From: Pteria penguin
Lineage: Eukaryota; Mollusca; Bivalvia; Pterioida; Pteriidae
NCBI GenBank assembly: GCA_035048485.1
Contig: CM068590.1
Span: forward strand, 6,826,329-6,890,328
DNA length: 64,000 bases
Direction: 5' to 3'
Shown here: piece after piece, positions 12,310-24,060 of the stretch
Layout of the letters: the number at the start of each line of letters is the position of its first letter
How positions within the stretch are numbered: position 1 is the first letter of the stretch
Translations under genes and position numbers: made by a program
The notes under the pieces: model-generated
What the model was told of the DNA's origin: nothing
What the model saw: the letters and a program-made list of their open reading frames with translations, nothing else
The model's database searches: none

Positions 12310-12725
12310 CTTACAGGGATCAATTTGATTTTAATGTTTCTCTCTCACTACCCAACTGTGAACTGGGTTAGTTGTGTAACAGGCAGGACCAAAAGATGTG
12401 GCCTGACCCAGGAATCGAACCCAGAACCTTCTGCTATGATGGCGGACTCTCTCACCATTGAGTTAAAGTTATCCCGGCTGATACTCATCCGTCACACTCC
12501 TCCCCTTACAGATTTTTCCAACTTTGGAAACCGAAATACACAACAACCCAAAGATTGTAACCCCAACAGTGCACAATCAAACATGCACATCATAAGGGCT
12601 GGTCATAGCATCAGATGTAAAAAGCAGGAGAAAAAGATGTGACTGAACCCAGGACCTTCTGCTATCAAGGTGGACGCTCTCACCTTTGAGCTATCCAGGC
12701 TGATACCCGTTTGTCACAGTTGCAT
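12310..12725 (-). mobile_element. Two tandem tRNA-like heads (SINE-III candidate), block A
   Basis: On the minus strand, AGCCTGGATAGCTCAAAGGT with GGTCCTGGGTTCAG (12,640-12,700) and AGCCGGGATAAC with GGTTCTGGGTTCGATTCC (12,410-12,480) each have A-box and B-box spacing like a tRNA. The second carries an insertion in its stem. This looks like a dimeric tRNA-derived SINE rather than functional tRNA genes. Confidence 0.65.
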
Positions 12726-13437
12726 ACAAATCTACCAGCCCAGGCACAAATTAACTGATCCAAAATTGACAATGTCAGATAAGAATGCACCATGTTGTCT
12801 TTCATTTTCCCTATTTTATCACATAGAAATTTAGATATACACAAATGTTGAAAAAGTACTGCAATTCTGAGTCACATTTATGTTCCTAAGATTTACATTG
12901 ATAGTAGCCATTTTCAAGCTCACTGAAAACAAAAGAAGGTGACAGTTTTTTTTCAGTCTAGTATATTTTTTAAAATTCTGTCGCATTTGAGAACAATATA
13001 TCGCAAAATGTGACAATGGGCATTGTGATGTTGCATATCAAATTAAACTTAAACCAGAGTTTTAAGAGCTACTGTATTCTGGATAGCTTAATTATGACTT
13101 AATTAGCCCAATATTAAAGTTACTTTTCCCAATGTGTTCAAAATCATCAGTACATATATATGTTGTAGCGCAGTTCATAGTAATACTGAATACATTTCTG
13201 TTTTGTTTTGATATATAGAATATAATGATGAGACATACAGAGACACATACAGACATACTCACAAAAAATATATTTGCATAAAAGACAGTTAACATCTTCA
13301 TAAAACTATATATTGATATGAAATTAAGATTTTTACATTTAGTTAAGGAATGGATCTAATTTCTTTATTGTTGAATGGAGGATGGAAAACTGCTTTATTG
13401 CGTATAGCGCATGATGCATCAGTTTTCTGTTCTTTTT

Positions 13438-16329
13438 AGCTCACCTGAGCCAAAGGCTCAAGTAAGCTATAGTCATAGTGCGCCGTCCGTCGTCGTCGTC
13501 GTCCGTCGTTAACTTTTTCACATTTTCGACTTCTTCTCTGGAACTACATCGCAGATTTGGATCAAACTTTGTGTAAATAATGTACTCAAGGTCCCCTACT
13601 AAAATTGTGTTCCGGATCCAGATTCCCTCAGGGGTGGATCCAGGGCGGGACCAAAAGTGCCCAAAAGGGTACCCCTCTTCAAACATCTTCTTCTCCAGAA
13701 CCAGTACATAAATGGGGAAACTAATTGCATTTCAACAATGTATAAAGATGGGTTATTAAAAATTGTGTTCGGGGTTAAGATCCGTCAAACAGAAATTTAC
13801 GCTTTTTTGACCTGTTTCTGGACTTAGTCATTTCAATGAAGAAAAGTGTCATGTTTTTCAGTTAATTAATATTGATGACTTCTTAATGACTATTTTGATC
13901 ATAATTGTGGTAAGGAATATTATTGTGAAAGAATTTTGTCATTATCTCAATTTTTGAATTTTTTATGAATTTTTTAAGACTTCCAAAAAAAAAGGGGGGG
14001 TTGGCCATTTTTCACATTTTCAACTTTTTCTACGAAACCACATGAAAGATTTTAATGAAACATGGAATACATGAAGTACTAAAAGTCCTCTATCAATCTG
14101 GTAAATTTCATCCAAATTGGTTAACAGATAATGCCACCATGTCTAAAAAGTAGGTCTCACAATGGTACATATAATACTTGGTAATTGAAATATGGAGAGT
14201 AGCAGATCAAATCCAGCTGTGGTCAAAAAATTTTTTTTTTTTTTTTTACACATCTAAATAAGTTTTTAGATGTTTCTTAACACTCAACATATGAAATTAG
14301 GAATTTTACGTTTAAGACTTCCAAAAAAAAGGGGGGGGTGGCCATTTTTCACATTTTCAACTTTTACTACAAAATTGTTTGGAACTACATCGCAGATTTG
14401 GATCAAACTTTGTGTAAATAATGTACTCAAGGTCCCCTACTAAAATTGTGTTCGGGATCCAGATTCCCTCAGGGGTGGATCCAGGGCGGGACCAAAAGTG
14501 CCCAAAAGGGTACCCTACTTCAAACATCTTCTTCTCCAGAACCAGTACATAAATGGGGAAACTAATTGCATTTCAACAATGTATAAAGATGGGTTATTAA
14601 AAATTGTGTTCGGGGTTAAGATCCGTCAAACAGAAATTTACGCTTTTTTGACCTGTTTCTGGACTTAGTCATTTCAATGAAGAAAAGTGTCATGTTTTTC
14701 AGTTAATTAATATTGATGACTTCTTAATGACTATTTTGATCATAATTGTGGTAAGGAATATTATTGTGAAAGAATTTTGTCATTATCTCAATTTTTGGAT
14801 TTTTTATGAATTTTTTAAGACTTCCAAAAAAAAGGGGGGGGTTGGCCGTTTTTCACATTTTCAACTTTTTCTACGAAACCACATGAAAGATTTTAATGAA
14901 ACATGGAATACATGAAGTACTAAAAGTCCTCTATCAATTTGGTAAATTTCATCCAAATTGGTTAACAGATAATGCCACCATGTCTAAAAAGTAGGTCTCA
15001 CAATGGTACATATAATACTTGGTAATTGAAATATGGAGAGTAGCGGTTCAAATCCAGCTGTGGTCAAAAAATTTTTTTTTTTTTTTTACACATCTAAATA
15101 AGTTTTTAGATGTTTCTCAACACTCAACATATGAAATTAGGAATTTTACATTTAAGACTTCCAAAAAAAAAAAAGGGTGGGGGGGGGGGGGGGGGGCCAT
15201 TTTTCACATTTTCAACTTTTTCTACAAAACTGTTTGAAGGATTTTAATAAATCTAGGCAGAAATAAGTCACTTATGATCCTCTTCAAATTCTGTTGTTTT
15301 CGTCCAGACCTCTTTACAGGTGGCGCCACCATAGTCAAAAGTAGGTCACAAAAGAGTTCCCTCCTTTAACAATATTCTTTTTCATACGGGCTGTATACAG
15401 AGACAAACAGAATGCATAGAAATGATCTAGAGGGATGAGTGAAGACGTATTGTCATTTTGGTTCCCTTCCAAAATCAAATTTTAGAATTTTTTTTCGACA
15501 TTTCTTTGGACTTGGTGATTCAATGCAGATAAAAAAGTGTCATATTTCCTAGTTAATCGATAATGATGATTTCTTATGGACTATTGTGATCATAATTATG
15601 GTAAGGATTGTTACTTTGAAAGAATTTTGTCAATATCTCAATTTTTGGATTTTCTATGAATTTTTTTAAGACTTCCAAATGAGGGTGTATAGGAACAATT
15701 CAATCACATTTTTCACTTCTGCTGTTATACCACATGAAAGATTTTAATGAAACATGGAATACATGAAGTACTAAAGGTCCTCTATCAATTTGGTAAATTT
15801 CATCCAAATTGGTTAACAGATAATGCCACCATGTCTAAAAAGCAGTTCTCACCATGGTACATATACCACTTGGTAATTGAAATATGGAGAGTAGCGGTTC
15901 AAATCCAGCTGTGGTCAAATTTTTTTTTTTCATTTCTTTACACATCTAAATAAGTTTTTAGATGTTTCTCAACACTCAACATATGAAATTAGGCAATTTT
16001 TAGTTAGATCTGGACAATATTTGAAACAATTGTTATTCATGACCCAGACTTGGAATCAGTCAACAAAAGGCCCCACCTAAAGAAAATGACTAACTTGTTG
16101 CCCTGAATGACTTCTTGCAGAGACAAAGGAAATGCTTAATATCAAAATCACCTGAATGGATGTGCAAAAAAGTGTTGTTTTTTATTCTAGCCTGAAATAA
16201 AATTTGACATATTTTCAACATCTGTGTTGACTTAGTCACATTAATGCAAAAATAAATGAATTCTTCTTTCATGCATGACTGATCATCTAGGTACTCAGGT
16301 GAGCGATATAGGCCCACTTGGGCCTCTTG
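13438..16329 (+). mobile_element. 2.9-kb element with terminal hairpins, present in block A only
   Basis: Starts AGCTCACCTGAGCCAAAGGC and continues TCAAGTAAGC, which folds into a hairpin. It ends ACTCAGGTGAGCGATATAGG then CCCACTTGGGCCTCTTG, with a second hairpin (GGCCC/GGGCC). CTCACCTGAG and CTCAGGTGAG form short inverted ends. Block B has only a T-run at this point (about 26,700), so the boundaries are exact to within the T-run. The interior contains partly tandem segments of about 840 bases. No coding capacity was recognised; the class is unassigned. Confidence 0.85.
13540..15220 (+). repeat. Internal 841-bp tandem repeat of the terminal-hairpin element
   Basis: GGAACTACATCGCAGATTTG begins at 13,540 and again at 14,381. 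A related third segment starting near ACATGAAAGATTTTAATGAA occurs at about 14,041, 14,881 and 15,731. The copies differ mostly in the length of A, G and T runs. Confidence 0.85.
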
Positions 16330-16393
16330 TTTTTTTTGTGGTATACCTCCATCAAACGAAAAAATCCAATTATAGTCATTCATTTTTATTTAA

Positions 16394-16567
16394 GGAGCAG
16401 GCGTGGTGTAGTGGTTAAGCGCTTGGCTTGCGGCGCCGACCATCCGGGTTCGATTTCCGGGTTGCGCCACTATGTTTAAGAGGTTGGTAACCTCCTGCTT
16501 CCATGTCGCGATATAACTGAAATATTGTTGAAAGCGACGTAAAAACACCAATCAACCAACCAACCAA
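16394..16567 (+). mobile_element. SINE-II, full length with 13-bp target-site duplication
   Basis: A tRNA-derived head starting GGAGCAGGCGTGGTGTAGTG, with GGTTCGATTTCC as B-box, ending in CAATCAACCAACC units. Flanked by CATTTTTATTTAA at 16,381-16,393 and 16,568-16,580. The paralogous position in block B is empty. Confidence 0.92.
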
Positions 16568-16810
16568 CATTTTTATTTAATCCCTTTCAAACATGTTTTA
16601 TATTCTCAGATATTGGTACATAATGTCTGCAATGTTTCTCAACATCTTTAAATTTCTGCTGTGTTGGTCTGAATACGAAAACATGGGAAATTAGGTTGTC
16701 AGAGAAAAAAATTGTGTGGATGCGATAAACCACTACTTTTTAAACCAATCAAAATGTTTGTTACATGTAAAATTAAATGATTTAACATTTCTTTTTTTCT
16801 CTCAAAACAG

Positions 16811-17012
16811 AATGACCCAAGCTTGCCAAAAGAAATGTGTACCACCAAAATATGTGGAATCAGAGTTATCAAAAGGAGAAGCAGTGTGTTTGGACAGATG
16901 TGTAGCCAAATATTTAGAAATTCACGACAGAATAGGAAAGAAACTGACCAATCTCTCACAGGAAGACGAAGAAAAGGTCAAACAGATGCAGGCCCATCTA
17001 CAAAAACAGTAA
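16811..17012 (+). CDS. TIMM10: TIMM10 exon 2, copy A (intact terminal exon)
   Basis: Terminal coding exon of Tim10. It follows a pyrimidine-rich tract and an AACAG acceptor and ends at TAA 17,010-17,012. In the spliced protein the twin CX3C motif lies at Cys31/Cys35 and Cys52/Cys56 with the family spacing of 16 residues. In small Tims these cysteines form two disulfides that hold a helical hairpin. The segment [20 protein letters not shown] and the following helix match animal Tim10 closely. An AATAAA polyadenylation signal lies 227 bases after the stop codon. This is the nearest exon 2 to exon 1 (intron about 8.5 kb) and the only copy with reading frame, CAG acceptor and the nearby AATAAA all intact, so it is the most likely functional version. 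Confidence 0.9.
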
Positions 17013-17238
17013 ACATATAGTGTGATCAGAATCTGTATGGAAAATATGGTCTGTCGCAGAACGAGGCGGAACGATGTGACCCATATATGAGTGTATAATA
17101 CTTTGAATGGAGTTACATAAAGTTAATGGTGTTGTTATATAGTTCCGAGGAAGGTTTTACTTGCTATGTAACATTGTTTATGAGAGATTTTTTATCATCA
17201 GATGTTCCCTGAAAGGTAGATGTGTACATGTTGTATGT

Positions 17239-17244
17239 AATAAA
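17239..17244 (+). promoter_or_regulatory. Polyadenylation signal AATAAA after TIMM10 copy A
   Basis: A canonical AATAAA lies 227 bases after the TIMM10 stop codon. The equivalent site in copy C reads AACAAA (about 51,554). Copy D keeps AATAAA near 60,533, and copy B has lost the region by deletion. Confidence 0.6.
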
Positions 17245-17352
17245 GGACAAAAGTGTTGTTGAATAACTATAGTTTTATGTTCCCGTATCAATAGATAGGG
17301 GGCATATTGTCTTTGTCTTGTCTGTTTGTTTGTCTGTGTCAACTTCAGCCTT

Positions 17353-17464
17353 GGGGCAGGCTTGGTGTAGTGGTTAAGCACTCAGCTTGTGGCGCCCACG
17401 ATCCAGGTTCAATTCCCAGATTGTGCCACTATGTTTAAGAAGTTAGTTACCTCCTGCTTCAATG
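17353..17464 (+). mobile_element. SINE-II, 3'-truncated
   Basis: The same head as 16,394 (GGCAGGCTTGGTGTAGTGG) through ACCTCCTGCTTC, then truncated. It lies just downstream of TIMM10 copy A and has a full-length counterpart at 51,676 in block C. Confidence 0.85.
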
Positions 17465-17469
17465 TTTTT

Positions 17470-18962
17470 GAGATTTATGTGGGAGATATAACATACACAA
17501 CGTATTTAACATACACAACAATAATCCCTTTCAAATTCCACAAAATTCAGTGACCTCGTGACCTAGACCAAGACCATGACCCTTATTTCACCTGCAGAAC
17601 ACAGAAATACATAGGGATCACTTTGTCAGTCTGTCTGTCTGTCACACTTTGTTGTAATCCTCTATAGTTCAGTTATAACTCCTGGCTGGGATCTCTGTGG
17701 TACCAATCACCAGCACATTGTTGTTATCAATGTCGTGAAACTCAAGAAGTCCTGTGTACATCTGCATGTAAAAGATTTCAAAACTCACCAGACCAACAAA
17801 TATGTTTGGTAAAAAATTAGTTCTGGTGTCAAGATAAATGTGGTACCTGAAAAATCCCTCGCTGTTTTGGGTGAATGTGTTTCAAAGGTCAAAATTTCTG
17901 TGCATTGCATTATGCAGATGCTGTCAAAATTGGTGTTATGTCAAACACTAATAAACAAAGTTTTGTCTTGACCTTTAATAATGACAAGGCATTGATAACT
18001 TTGGTTTCTACTCATAAACTTGACATCTTCCTTTGATGTATTTTTATCAAAAAGTCTTAACTTTTCCCTGGCAATTCATATGAGGATTTTAACATTTCTC
18101 ATGGGAATCACTAAAGATAACACTATTGCATTGGTACCATCATTTTTGACATTTAGCATATTTTTTTGTCATAGAAAAGTATATACAACCATTGACGATA
18201 GGGTTTTAAAATGTAACATGTTTACTCATCTTGACAGGTTCATCCAGTGGCATAAAACTGGAATTTGAATCTTGATGGTCTGGATTAACTTTGTTGGATA
18301 CAAATTTTTTAAAAAGATTTGTAAAATTGTTAGTTTCCCTAGATGAAAAAAGAGAGATGCTGTTTCATAGTATATACATTGGCATGTAAAAAAATCACTC
18401 TGCTTCGGATGGTTTTGTTACCAAGGTATGTATAGGTACAAAGCTGCACAAAGAGCTTGTGTCAATGCCAAATAATTAAAATGATCTAAGTGTAGCATTA
18501 AGCTATATGTGAAAAGTAAGTCAAAATTTCTGTATGTAATCATTTTTGCCTTATGACTTTGAAATTGACCAATAACCTTCTTCTCAATATTGTAATTTTT
18601 CATGTGTAAACAAAACAATGCAGAAAACACATGTACACCTAGTATTAGAGTGAGCCTTTCCCCGTAGTCAGACCTTCCCCAGGAAGTCTTGCACTAGAGT
18701 AAGCTTTTTCCCCATAGGGGAAGTCTCCCTTTAGGACCAGATTTCCCCTAGAGGAATTTATAGCGAGATTTCCCCTGTTTAAAAACTTATAATACTTACG
18801 CATGATTTTTACAATGTATGTTACTGTCTACATACTTTAACTTGACTTAACATCAGCTGAAGATTATGTTTAGTTGTACACCCCCACTCTCCAGTGGCCA
18901 TGAGTTTGAGAGATTATTCTGGTTTAACCATTACTCTTTTTGTCTGCCTGCCTTTATTGTCA
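17470..18962. other. TIMM10 downstream region, shared by all blocks, no gene
   Basis: Paralogous in B, C and D (for example GCCTTATGACTTTGAAATTG at about 18,549, and TTCCCCATAGGGGAAGTCTC at about 18,709). The conserved open frame at 18,418-18,630 minus recurs in B and C, but the D version is altered and it has no domain. Confidence 0.5.
17830..17965 (+). mobile_element. Old SINE-I body fragment downstream of TIMM10 copy A
   Basis: Diverged match to the SINE-I body (AAATCCCTCGCTGTTTTGGG, TGCAAAGGTCAAAATT-like, GCAGATGCTGTC). The block B equivalent supplies the foreign C-terminal frame of TIMM10 copy B. Confidence 0.6.
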
Positions 18963-19595
18963 TATCCCCCACAAACTTTTTGTGGTATATAAGAATTGCC
19001 CTGTCTGTCTGTGTGTCTGCATTGTTTGTCCATCAATATTGTCTGGGCCATAACTTCGTCCATTTACATTTGAGGGAGGTAGTATTTTACTCAATTGTTG
19101 TCCATGATCAAAGGAGTGTCATGTCCTTAAAGCAAGGTCATATGTACAAAGTCAAGGTCACATTGTCAGAATTTTTGTCCGGGCCATAACCTCCTGTTAC
19201 ATTGCAGGAAGATTACATTTTACACAATTGTTGCCCATGACTTTGAACCAAAGTGATATTTCCAAGGTCAAAATTTACAGTGCACACACAGCCAGAATTC
19301 TTGTCTGGGCCATACCTTCTTCCTGTAAGATTGCAGGTCTAGGAGATAAAATTTTATGCAATTGTTGCTGATGACACAAGGGGTTTGTCATGACCTTGAA
19401 CCAATATCATATCTACAAGGTAAAGGTCACAGTGCTGACATAGCCAGAACTCTTGTCTGGGCTATGACTTCTTCCTGTTACGTTGGAGGGAGATTATATT
19501 TAGCACATTTTGGTCCATGAACAAAGATGTATCATTTCATTGAACCAAGGTCATATTTTCAAGGTCAGACTCACAGTGCACCCCCCTCCCCCACC
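18963..19595 (+). repeat. AGGTCA-rich repeat, block A
   Basis: The same module structure as 2,745-3,487 (CCATGACTTTGAACC, AAGGTCATAT, CACAGTGCACACACAGCC). It leads directly into the 55-bp satellite. Confidence 0.8.
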
Positions 19596-19606
19596 ATATC
19601 TGAGAC

Positions 19607-20210
19607 TAAATAATCCCGTCTCTGGTGGCACCCGTTACTGATATGTCGCCGTACCAAACTGAATAATCCCGTCTTTGGTGGCTCCCGTTACTGATATGTC
19701 GCCGCACCAGAGACTGAATAATCCCGTCTTTGGTGGCTCCTGTTACTGATATGTCGCCGTGCCAGAGACTGAATAATCCCGTCTCCGGTGACTCCCGTTA
19801 CTGATATGTCGCCGAACCAGAGACTGAATAATCCCGCCTCTGGTGGCACCCGTTACTGATATGTCGCCGTACCAGAGACTGAATAATCCCGTCTCTGGTG
19901 GAACCCGTTACTGATATGTCACTGTACCAGAGACTGAATAATCCCATCTCCGGTGGCTCCCGTTACTGATATGTCGCTGTACTAGAGACTGAATAATCTC
20001 GTCTTTGGTGGCTCCCGTTACTGATATGTCGCCGTACCAGAGACTGAATAATCCCGTCTTTGGTGGCTCCCGTTACTGATATGTCGCCGTACCAGACTGA
20101 ATAATGCCGTCTTTGGTGGCTCCCGTTACTGATATGTCACCGTACCAGAGACTAAATAATGCCGTCTCTTGTGGCTCCTTTTACTGATATGTCGCCGTAC
20201 CAGAGACGGA
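19607..20210 (+). repeat. 55-bp satellite, block A array (about 11 copies)
   Basis: Tandem 55-bp monomers, each containing ACCAGAGAC, then TGAATAATCCC, then GTCTCTGGT or GTCTTTGGT. The two 9-base arms are inverted repeats around an 11-base spacer. The rest of the monomer includes GGCTCCCGTTACTGATATG. The array lies between the AGGTCA-rich repeat and the TRIM fragment. Confidence 0.95.
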
Positions 20211-20214
20211 AGCG

Positions 20215-21050
20215 GATTACCTCCTTACCTATCGATAGCGTCAAATTTGGACATGCTGAAACAACTTGATTTTCACGCATTTCCGCTATCGGTCAACCAC
20301 AACTTTATTTCATACATATCTACTTCCTTTTAGTCAGACTACAGTGGCGGGTTTAGAGCTCTCTCCCCTTTTTGCTGCATATTTACATGTAAAACTTCAG
20401 ATTTGGCACCCAAAATGGCCGAATAGTATGGGTAATACTTCACTTTCACATGTGGGGCCTCCGTTTCGGAAATCCTGGATCCGCCAATGCACTGTCTCAA
20501 AAGTATCTTTTCTCTCTGTTTTTCGTTGTTCATACTGACGAGATAAAATCCAAATCGAAAATACTGCCTTCAGTTCAGGTTGATCAACCAGATTTTGCGG
20601 CCATTGTTTCTTACAATTTAATGGTATCAAACGGTTTCTCTTATATCTTTTTTTAACACCCCTTTCGTTTTAAATGTGCTGAAAGCTAAATCATAACGTA
20701 TTGAAGTTGAATATAAATTATATTTCATTCAAACATCTTACATATGGCAATTTTTCTTCACAGGTACTAACCAGTAACCGCTAAATACAGACAGGATGTA
20801 CTAATGTCACCAACGAATAACGCGTGACAGTAACAGAATTGGGTTGGGGTTTGGCAGGGCGATACATTTCCCTCTTTTGAAAGTTCATTCTACTGTGAAC
20901 ACGTCACATTATACATTTGATCATATATTGTCGTTTTCTAATTTTCACTTCAAGGTTTATAACCTGCTTATTGTTTAACTTAGTTGAATGTTCATCGATA
21001 TCTTCCTTTAAGCGTATAGTTGATGCTTATTCATATACAACAGAAACCAG
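20215..21050. other. Between satellite and TRIM fragment, no gene
   Basis: Paralogous to 31,145-32,005. It includes a short repeat-like segment (TCCTGGATCCGCCAATGCAC). The shared sequence just after the TRIM stop probably served as its 3' UTR. Confidence 0.5.
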
Positions 21051-21890
21051 TCAGTATTTCACTATTTTCACCTGTCCATTCCACTCCCCGATCCACGCGT
21101 GTCCCTCGCTATCTACATCAATGTACCGTGGTTCCCCCAGTCCAGTAGGCTGTATATACTGTAGGAACTTGCCCTCCATGTCCAGGACATGTACTCTGTT
21201 GTTACCTCTGTCGGTGACGAGGACACGGCCACTTGTATCAGTACTAATGTCTACCGGGTCAAATAACGATCCTGTATACTCACAACGTATTGTCTTGTCT
21301 TTATCAAATGCCAAAACTTTATTTTTACGCCAGTCACACACCAGCAGGTCCTTGTTGACTTTATTCACAGCTACTCTCCATGGATTGGTAAACAAGCTTG
21401 AATCATATTCATCTATTATGCCTCCCTTACTGTTGTACTGGATGAAGCGGTGTCCATTAGATATGTTATAAGTCACGACGACGTCACCGTTAGGTAGCGA
21501 ACAGAGTCCGCTTGGCATATTCTGTGTGTGGAATAACTTATGGATTCTCCATGACGTCCCTCTCTTTGATGCTGATACGATACGTTTATTGCCGTAGTCA
21601 GTGAACAGTACATCTCCCTGTGGAGTCACGGTGACGTCATTGATCCCGAAATCAGTGTGTATGGTATGACGGATAGCACCCCGTTGGTCCATCACCTGTA
21701 TACACTTACTACTAATCCTCACCCAGGCCAGGCCTGATGACGTGGTACAGGCGATGTATGGATAATGATAACCAGGAGAGAATGATGATATTACTACTGG
21801 CGTGGATAGTAATGGCGTAACAGACGCCGACGCTTGTAGTAATGGTTCTGCATGAGGTGTGACACTTTCTGTTTTGCTTGAAAAAGGTGT
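21051..21890 (-). pseudogene. 5'-truncated copy of the TRIM-like gene (NHL propeller only)
   Basis: The paralogue of the 32,006-33,634 gene in block A. The open frame matches the full-length protein from KTESVTPHAE through the terminal QVKIVKY stop, covering the end of the linker and the whole propeller. At about 21,885 homology stops and the sequence continues with what corresponds to about 34,810 in block B. A deletion of about 1.96 kb has therefore removed both B-boxes, the coiled coil, the 5' UTR intron and the promoter region. The part shared with block B contains no ATG at its start; the first usable codon by an ORF search would be GTG at 21,722. The propeller frame itself has no stop or frameshift, so the deletion is recent, or the piece is spliced to something not visible. 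Pseudogene is the simplest reading. Confidence 0.75.
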
Positions 21891-22014
21891 GCGAGTAACA
21901 TGGCTGCATATTACTATAGAGATAAAAGGAACTTTAGATTTTACATTTTATCTAAACTTACTTGTGAACAAAACAAAAATTACAGATTACATCACCCATA
22001 TCGTGTCGGTCAGT

Positions 22015-22590
22015 GAAAGGTGATAGGGGATAACACCACACCAGGATTATTTCACCTACATGGTGGTGGCCATTGTTTAGTGGTGGAGGATAACACCACA
22101 CCAGGATTATATCACCTATATGGTGGTGTCCAGTGTTTAGTGGTGGAGGATTACACCACACCAGGATTATAACACCTATATGGTGGTGGCCATTGTTTAG
22201 TGGTGGAGGATAACACCACACTAGGATTATATCACCTATATGGTGGTGGCCAGTGTTTAGTGGTGGAGGATTACACCACACCAGGATTATATCACCTATA
22301 TGGTTATGTCCAGTGTTTAGTGGTGGAGGATTACACCACACCAGGATTATAACACCTACATGGTGGTGGCCATTGTTTAGTGGTGGAGGATAACACCACA
22401 CCAGGATTATATCACCTATATGGTTATGTCCAGTGTTTAGCGGTGGAGGATAACACCACACCAGGATTATAACACCTATATGGTGGTGGCCATTGTTTAG
22501 TGGTAGAGGATAACACCACACCAGGATTATATCACCCATATGATGGTGGCCAGTTTTTAGTGGGGGAGGATAACACCACACCAGGAGCCC
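22015..22590 (+). repeat. 60-bp minisatellite, block A (about 10 copies)
   Basis: A 60-base unit containing GATAACACCACACCAGGATT, then TATCACCTATATGGTGGTGG, then CCAGTGTTTAGTGGTGGAG. Alternating sub-variants (GGTGGTGG versus GGTTATGT) suggest a 120-base higher-order unit. Open frames occur because the period is a multiple of three; no start, domain or splice context supports a protein. Confidence 0.95.
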
Positions 22591-22755
22591 GTTTCATCAA
22601 CATGTGTAAATTTTCGACTAACTAAATCTTACGCCAATGGCGTAAGTCTACTTACGTACATTCTTAGTTCAACGAAAAACCAAGTTGATTTGTTACGTTT
22701 GTTAGCATTCTTCCTCATCCTAATCGGTGGTTTATCTTGCTCACCTGTTGTTACA

Positions 22756-22846
22756 GGGTTCAGGTATTGATGTTTGTTGACACACATCTTATTACCTCAA
22801 AATGAGGTAGTATGATGCATGTCAACAAACATTGATACCTGAACCC
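22756..22846. repeat. 91-bp imperfect palindrome, block B
   Basis: Paralogue of 9,564-9,654. About six mismatches in 43 paired positions. Confidence 0.85.
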
Positions 22847-23167
22847 TTTACCTGTTGTCACAGATTCTAATGATGGGGTGCCACTCGGCGATTGCATAAA
22901 CCCTTGAAATGATGTCAGGGAACTTTGTTTAGTCATGTTCACCGTTCAGAATGCATGTTTAGAGATTGTTTACATCGCTATCGCTTTGAAGTTTGATAAA
23001 GTTGATATCTATGGTAACTAAATTAAAGTGTTGTGATGACCATGATATATGCTAACGATGTAAATAGAAAAAATTGAAAAAAACTGACTTTTTTAATTTA
23101 CAAAATGTATTAACCAACTTGATACACATGTATTAAAAACGTATAGCCATTTCAGTTTTGAACTGAA

Positions 23168-23440
23168 GCCGGCATGGCCTAGTGGTATCGCGCTGGACTC
23201 CTGATCGGGAGGTTCGAGTCCTGCTGTGGTCATGCTGGTGTCCTGTCTTTCGGATGAGACAGTAAAAACAGAGGCCCCTTGTCGTGGTATTCATGGCACG
23301 TTAAAGATCCCTCACTGCTTCGGGTGGGTCCGTTGCAAAGGTAAAAATTTGTATACCCCGCATCAGACAGGTGCCGTCACCATATACGTGAAATATTCGT
23401 GGTGTGATGTTAAACAAAAATCAATCATTCAATCAATCAA
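23168..23440 (+). mobile_element. SINE-I, block B
   Basis: Paralogue of 9,899-10,168 with a better-preserved A-box (GGCCTAGTGG) and tail (AATC)n. Confidence 0.9.
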
Positions 23441-23531
23441 TTTTGAATTCGCATTTGGCGAATTGGCGATCGGGTAGCGCTTACACTGTATTAGTTTGCT
23501 TATTTTAATAGTTTACATGGTTATATATGTA

Positions 23532-24060
23532 AGCATGCTGTGTTTGTGAAACACTAATGCCCCCCCCCCCCCCGGCGGCAACAAAGTCCAAAAAATACTT
23601 GTAGTATGAAGGTCATTGTCAAGGTCAAATGGTCATGGACCTTGGTGTCATTTGAAGGGCTTTATAAGTTGAGTACACTTGTGAAATATGAAGTCTCTAT
23701 CCCTCATGGTTCAAAAGTTATGGCCAAGGTTATAGTTGACAAACAGTTAGGACAAAAACAATATGCCCCCGATTTGTTGATGGATCCTGGGGCATAAAAA
23801 TTACTTTCAAAAAACATCTGATATATGTATTGTAGAAAGAGCGCAGTGTAAAATTATGAACCATGCATAAACTTCATCTCTGTAAGAGATGCCCTTTCAG
23901 TGTTATTTTTCCGGATTGATAGAACGGGGGCATATTGTTTTTGTCCTGTCTGTCTGTTTGTCTGTTGTCAACTTTAACCTTGGCCATAAATTTTGAACCA
24001 TGAGAGAACCATAGACTTCATATTTCAACTATAAAAGCCCTTTAAAATGACACCAAGATA
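23532..24060. mobile_element. Foldback element, block B, right arm truncated
   Basis: Paralogue of 10,253-10,797. The right arm stops at AATGACACCAAG (about 24,058) and then joins sequence equivalent to about 10,917 in block A. Confidence 0.75.

Larger units (their letters stand above)
8935..22600 (+). repeat. Segmental duplication block A
   Basis: Direct paralogue of blocks B, C and D. It starts inside TIMM10 intron 1 and ends after the 60-bp minisatellite. Compared with B it carries two extra insertions, at 13,438-16,329 and 16,394-16,567, and lacks the TRIM 5' half. The extent was found by matching long stretches such as 9,490-9,690 with 22,680-22,880 and 11,990-13,430 with 25,260-26,700. 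Confidence 0.85.

Noticed and set aside
12410..12700. Possible tRNA genes on the minus strand
   Set aside because: A- and B-box present, but the cloverleaf is degenerate, and the pair is repeated at 25,590-25,990 as part of a dispersed unit. SINE-like heads are more likely.
16699..16959. Minus-strand frame overlapping TIMM10 exon 2
   Set aside because: Antisense shadow of the exon, recurring at 51,008-51,274 for the same reason.
18418..18630. 70-codon minus-strand frame conserved in blocks A, B and C
   Set aside because: Conservation follows from block duplication; the D copy is disrupted and there is no domain.
20917..21471. 184-codon plus-strand frame
   Set aside because: Antisense to the TRIM propeller; the shadow frame has no family resemblance.
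21958..22581. 207-codon frame with His/Pro repeats
   Set aside because: Product of the 60-bp minisatellite; both strands are open in the paralogous array, which is not expected of a coding sequence.
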